A stretch of 63,985 bases of DNA. Source: Actinomycetes bacterium. Its GTDB lineage: Bacteria > Actinomycetota > Acidimicrobiia > Acidimicrobiales > RAAP-2. The stretch spans positions 1 through 63,985 of the forward strand of contig JAKBTL010000138.1 in assembly GCA_021844425.1 (NCBI GenBank), read 5' to 3'. The position numbers and the translations under genes were made by a program. The first letter of the stretch is position 1. Every line of letters begins with the position of its first letter. Of the stretch, positions 60,711-63,985 are shown one piece after another. The notes under the pieces are model-generated. The model did not search any database. It was not told where the DNA came from and was given only the letters and a program-made list of their open reading frames with translations.

Positions 60711-63700
60711 CTACCGGAAGTCGCGGGACCCGGGCACGGGGCCGAGCGCGAGCGGCTCGAACCGCTCTGCGACGACGTTGACCACGTCTTGGGCTCGTTC
60801 CAGGCGCCCCTTCACGATCAGCGCAGGCGAGCCCCTCGCCACCGCACGCCAGCGTGCCCACGCTCCCCTCGAGCAGACGACGTTCAGCATCCCGGTCTCG
60901 TCCTCGAGGTTCAAGAAGACCGCGCCACGAGCGGTGTCGGGTTGCTGGCGGTGGGTCACCACCCCTGCCACGACCACCCTGCGCGCAGGGCCGTGCACGA
61001 CCTGCGCGATCGTCGACACGCCACGGCGCACGAGCCCCGGACGGGCGAGCTCGATGGCGGTGCGGTCGGGGGTCACCCCGATAGACCACAGGTCGTCTCC
61101 CACCTCCTCGGCGCCCGAACGCGGCGGGAGCGGCGGCGCGTCGGCGCCGGTGACGATCCCCGGGAGCCGTCCTGGGGTTGCCTGTGCGGCTGCGCCCGCC
61201 GCCCACACCAGCGCACGCCGATCAGGGGCACCGGGACCCCGAGGGTGCCCGGGGAGCCCGTCGAGCGCGCCCGACAGGGCCAGCGCCTCGAGCTGCGCCC
61301 TGTTGAGCCCGCCCCTGCGCACGAGATCCTCCTGGCTCCCCCACGGCTGGCCGGCCGCCAGGCGCTCAGCCGTCTCCTCGCCGACGTAGCGCACCGAGGA
61401 GAGCCCCAGGCGGAGGGCCGCCGCGCCGACTGGTGCCGCGCCAGCCCGGCTCATGTTCACGTCGGGGCGCAGCACCGAGATCCCGTGACGCTTGGCGTCG
61501 GCGATCAGGCTCTGTGGAGACCAGAAGCCCATGGGCTGTGCGTTGAGGAGGCCCGCGGTGAACGCCGCCGGATAGTGCAGCTTCAGCCACGCAGAGGCGT
61601 ACACGAGCGAGGCGAAGGACAGGGAGTGGCTCTCGGGGAAGCCGAAGCTGGCGAACGCCGAGAGGCTCTCGAACACCTTCTGCGCCACGTCGTCGGGCAC
61701 TCCGCGCGCGGCCATCCCTGCGAAGAGCCGGCCGCGCAGCGCGCCCATCTTCTCGTCAGAGCGTCTGTGGCTCATCGCCTGGCGCAGCTCGTCCGCGTCC
61801 GAGGGCGTGAAGCCGGCGACGTCGACCGCGATCTGCATGAGCTGCTCCTGGAAGAGCGGGACGCCGAGAGTGCGACGCAGTGCCGGCTCGAGCAGCGGGT
61901 GCAGGTAGGTGACCGGTTCCTCGCCGCGGCGGCGCCGGATGTAGGGGTGCACCGCGTGCCCCTGGATGGGCCCCGGCCGGACCAGCGCGACTTGGATCGC
62001 GAGGTCGTAGAAGCACCGCGGGCGCACCCGAGGCAGCGTCCCCATCTGCGCACGGCTCTCCACCTGGAAGACCCCGACCGTGTCCGCCTGGCACAACAGG
62101 TCGTAGACGGCGTCTTCTTGGGGGAGGGCTGCCAGGTCGACCTCGACGCCGTAGTGCTCGGCGACGAGGTCGACCATGTGATGGAGGGCCTCGAGCATCC
62201 CGAGGCCGAGCAGGTCGAACTTCACGAGCCCTGCAGCCGCGCAGTCGTCCTTGTCCCACTGCAGGACCGTGCGTGTGGGCATGCGCGCCGGCTCGACGGG
62301 GCAGACGTCGACCACCTGCCGGTCGCAGATCACCATGCCGCCCGAGTGGATGCCGAGATGGCGCGGGAAGTCCAGCACCTCGGTCGCAAGGCCGCGCAGC
62401 GCCGGCGGCAGCTCTCCTCGCGCAGGGAGCGGCTCCGTGCGGTCGGTCTGCTTGGCCCAGCGGTCCACCTCGCAGGCTGAGATCCCGAGCGCCTTACCCA
62501 TGTCGCGCAGCGCGGAGCGCGGCCGGTACGTGACGACGTTCGCGACCTGCGCGGCGTGACGGCGGCCGTAGCGCTCGTAGACGTACTGGATGATCTCCTC
62601 TCGACGCGTGGACTCGATGTCGAGGTCGATGTCGGGCGGGCCGTCGCGCGCGGGCGACAGGAACCGCTCGAAGAGCAGGCCGAGCGACACCGCGTCGACG
62701 ATCGTGATGCCGAGCACGTAGCAGACCGCGGACGTCGCGGCCGAGCCGCGGCCCTGGCAGTAGACGCCGGCCCGCCGGCACTGCTCCACGATGTCCCACA
62801 CGATGAGGAAGTAGCCCGCGTAGCCGAGCGTCTCGATGACCGAGAGCTCGTGCTCCAGCCGCTCCCACGCGGGGCGGTTCGCCTCGCCGCGGGGACCGTA
62901 CCGGCGGATCGCACCTTCTTCTACGAGATGGCGCAGCCAGGTGCTCTCGTCATACCCGGGAGGGACCGGGAAGTCCGGCAGCTTCGGGGCGACCAGACCC
63001 AGGTCGAAGGCACACGCTGCGCCGATCTCCGCTGCCTGCTCCACCGCGCCCGGCCAGCGCGCGAAACGCCGCTCCTGCTCCGCGCCGCTGCGCAGGCAGG
63101 CCGCTGCTGACGCCGGGAGCCATCCGGACAGCTCCTCGAGCGGCCGGCGCGCCCGCACGGCTGCGAGCGCCGTCGCGAGGGGGAACCTGGCCGGCGAGGC
63201 GAAGTGGACGTTGTTGGTGGCGACGAGCGCGCAGCCGGCATGGACCGCGAGCTCGGCGAGCACGTCGTTACGCGTGGAGTCGAGCGGGTCCCCGTGGTCC
63301 CAGAGCTCGACCGCGACGTTGTCCCTCCCGAACACGGCCACGAGCTCGTCGAGGCGCCGGCGCGCCGCGCGCGGTCCCTCTTCGGTCAGCGCGGCGGCCA
63401 GCGTTCCCTTCCTGCACCCGGTGAGGATCTGCCAGCCTCCTCCGTGCGCGCGGGCATCCGCGTGCGCCTCGGCGAGCATGGCCAGCGAGAACGCAGGCCG
63501 CCCTTTCTCGCCGCCCGCGAGCTGCGCCTCGGCGATGGTGCGGCTGAGACGCGCGTAGCCCTGCGGGTCACGGGCGAGCACCACCAGGTGACGACCCCCG
63601 GGGTCGGGCTCGCCGTTGCGCGCAGGCCCGGGGGCGTGCGCAGGCCCGGGGGCGGCCGCAGGCTGGCCGACGGGACCGAAGGTGAGCTCCGCTCCGAAGA

Positions 63701-63896
63701 CCGTGGGGAGCCCGGCACGCCGCGCCGCCTCGGAGAATCGCACGACGCCGTAGAGCCCATTGTGGTCGGTTAGCGCGAGCGCGGACAGCCCGAGCCGGGC
63801 GGCTTCGGCTGCGAGCTCCTCGGGATGGGAAGCGCCGTCGAGGAACGAGAAGTTGGAATGGCAGTGCAACTCTGCGTAGGGCGTCGTGGACCGCAT
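60711..63896 (-). CDS. dnaE2: Error-prone DNA polymerase DnaE2 (ImuC)
   Basis: A 1061-aa C-family polymerase for translesion synthesis and induced mutagenesis with ImuA' and ImuB. The PHP domain starts AELHCHSNFSFLDGASHPEE; the palm has the catalytic PDIDLDIES; NVVTYRPRSALRDMGKALG, HLGIHSGGMVICDR, SFGFPESHSLSFASLVYASA and the C-terminal OB domain (RVVVAGVVTHRQQPDTARGA) follow. Length and N-terminus fit DnaE2 rather than the replicative DnaE1. It starts 3 bp after the TGA of the truncated upstream gene, suggesting an imuB-dnaE2 operon. I did not identify a LexA box in the visible part. Confidence 0.95.
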   Translation of the reverse strand: MRSTTPYAELHCHSNFSFLDGASHPEELAAEAARLGLSALALTDHNGLYGVVRFSEAARRAGLPTVFGAELTFGPVGQPAAAPGPAHAPGPARNGEPDPGGRHLVVLARDPQGYARLSRTIAEAQLAGGEKGRPAFSLAMLAEAHADARAHGGGWQILTGCRKGTLAAALTEEGPRAARRRLDELVAVFGRDNVAVELWDHGDPLDSTRNDVLAELAVHAGCALVATNNVHFASPARFPLATALAAVRARRPLEELSGWLPASAAACLRSGAEQERRFARWPGAVEQAAEIGAACAFDLGLVAPKLPDFPVPPGYDESTWLRHLVEEGAIRRYGPRGEANRPAWERLEHELSVIETLGYAGYFLIVWDIVEQCRRAGVYCQGRGSAATSAVCYVLGITIVDAVSLGLLFERFLSPARDGPPDIDLDIESTRREEIIQYVYERYGRRHAAQVANVVTYRPRSALRDMGKALGISACEVDRWAKQTDRTEPLPARGELPPALRGLATEVLDFPRHLGIHSGGMVICDRQVVDVCPVEPARMPTRTVLQWDKDDCAAAGLVKFDLLGLGMLEALHHMVDLVAEHYGVEVDLAALPQEDAVYDLLCQADTVGVFQVESRAQMGTLPRVRPRCFYDLAIQVALVRPGPIQGHAVHPYIRRRRGEEPVTYLHPLLEPALRRTLGVPLFQEQLMQIAVDVAGFTPSDADELRQAMSHRRSDEKMGALRGRLFAGMAARGVPDDVAQKVFESLSAFASFGFPESHSLSFASLVYASAWLKLHYPAAFTAGLLNAQPMGFWSPQSLIADAKRHGISVLRPDVNMSRAGAAPVGAAALRLGLSSVRYVGEETAERLAAGQPWGSQEDLVRRGGLNRAQLEALALSGALDGLPGHPRGPGAPDRRALVWAAGAAAQATPGRLPGIVTGADAPPLPPRSGAEEVGDDLWSIGVTPDRTAIELARPGLVRRGVSTIAQVVHGPARRVVVAGVVTHRQQPDTARGAVFLNLEDETGMLNVVCSRGAWARWRAVARGSPALIVKGRLERAQDVVNVVAERFEPLALGPVPGSRDFR

Positions 63897-63899
63897 CTC

Positions 63900-63985
63900 T
63901 CACTGACCTTCAGTCGTAGGTGGCTCAGTCGTAGGTGGCTCAGTCGTAGGTGGCTCAGTCGTAGGTGGCTCAGTCGTAGGTGGCT
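63900..63985 (-). CDS. C-terminal end of an upstream gene with PPTTE repeats, incomplete
   Basis: On the minus strand one frame of the 15-bp repeat reads PPTTE five times and then GQ and TGA (63902-63900), three bases before the dnaE2 ATG. The other two frames read a stop in every unit (ATYD*) or SHLRL. The tight spacing to dnaE2 suggests a co-transcribed gene, most likely imuB, whose tail carries the repeat. The start is outside the window. Confidence 0.5.
   Translation of the reverse strand, partial: PPTTEPPTTEPPTTEPPTTEPPTTEGQ
63911..63985. repeat. 15-bp tandem repeat, at least 5 perfect copies
   Basis: The unit CAGTCGTAGGTGGCT occurs five times in a row from 63911 to the window end with no mismatch and presumably continues. 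It encodes PPTTE in the likely reading frame of the gene upstream of dnaE2. Confidence 0.95.

Overview
The window is a high-GC chromosomal segment from an actinobacterium. The set hrcA-dnaJ-rsmE-HIT-phoH-ybeY-corC-era, a FolP2-type pterin enzyme, a PAC2 protein, an F420-type LLM oxidoreductase, a Dxs of the actinobacterial form and a dnaE2 polymerase all fit Actinomycetota. A deep lineage such as Acidimicrobiia is my best guess, but that is inference from gene content only; no rRNA gene is present.

Layout. 1-12 kb: a truncated proline-rich gene, moaC, a zinc-ribbon FmdB-type gene behind a perfect CIRCE operator, the pmbA/tldD pair, a hotdog thioesterase, dxs, an RmlA-like nucleotidyltransferase, a DinG-like helicase and an ArsR-type regulator. 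12-25 kb: core genes, mostly on the minus strand. A heat-shock/ribosome-maturation operon runs from a CIRCE site through hrcA, dnaJ, rsmE, an excisionase-like HTH gene, HIT, phoH, ybeY, corC and era, followed by a K+ channel gene. lepA and rpsT diverge around eight copies of a 14-bp repeat; holA and a folP2-like gene follow. 25-35 kb: a cyclic-di-GMP district. A class I c-di-GMP (GEMM-I) riboswitch with a -35/-10 promoter precedes a 43-codon ORF and a strong hairpin. Beside it lie a degenerate GGDEF protein, an intact GGDEF protein, an unrecognised protein with a probable degenerate GGDEF fold, an Rv1355c/MoeY-like three-domain protein and a GGDEF-EAL protein. 35-40.6 kb: thioredoxin-TPR, PAC2, LLM oxidoreductase, leuS and tRNA-Ala(GGC).

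40.7-46.6 kb is accessory DNA starting just after the tRNA: HigBA-type and MazEF-type toxin-antitoxin pairs, an AAA+ ATPase remnant, small membrane ORFs, a BON-domain protein, a membrane gene split by an in-frame TAG, an XRE regulator and a truncated, frameshifted phage ERF recombinase remnant that abuts the end of kdpE.

46.6-58.4 kb is a potassium-uptake locus: kdpDE on the minus strand, diverging from an OB-fold gene, kdpA, kdpB, kdpC, a 31-aa membrane peptide, a displaced kdpF, a UspA-like gene and a KimA-type K+ transporter. 58.4 kb to the end holds a methyltransferase, a CsaA-type tRNA-binding protein, a conserved small protein and dnaE2, preceded by the tail of an upstream gene made of PPTTE repeats that runs off the window.

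The main themes are potassium homeostasis (Kdp, KimA, a TrkA-type channel), c-di-GMP signalling with its own riboswitch, and HrcA/CIRCE control reaching a gene pair not usually linked to it. All calls come from reading the sequence and recalled family knowledge; no database search was run.
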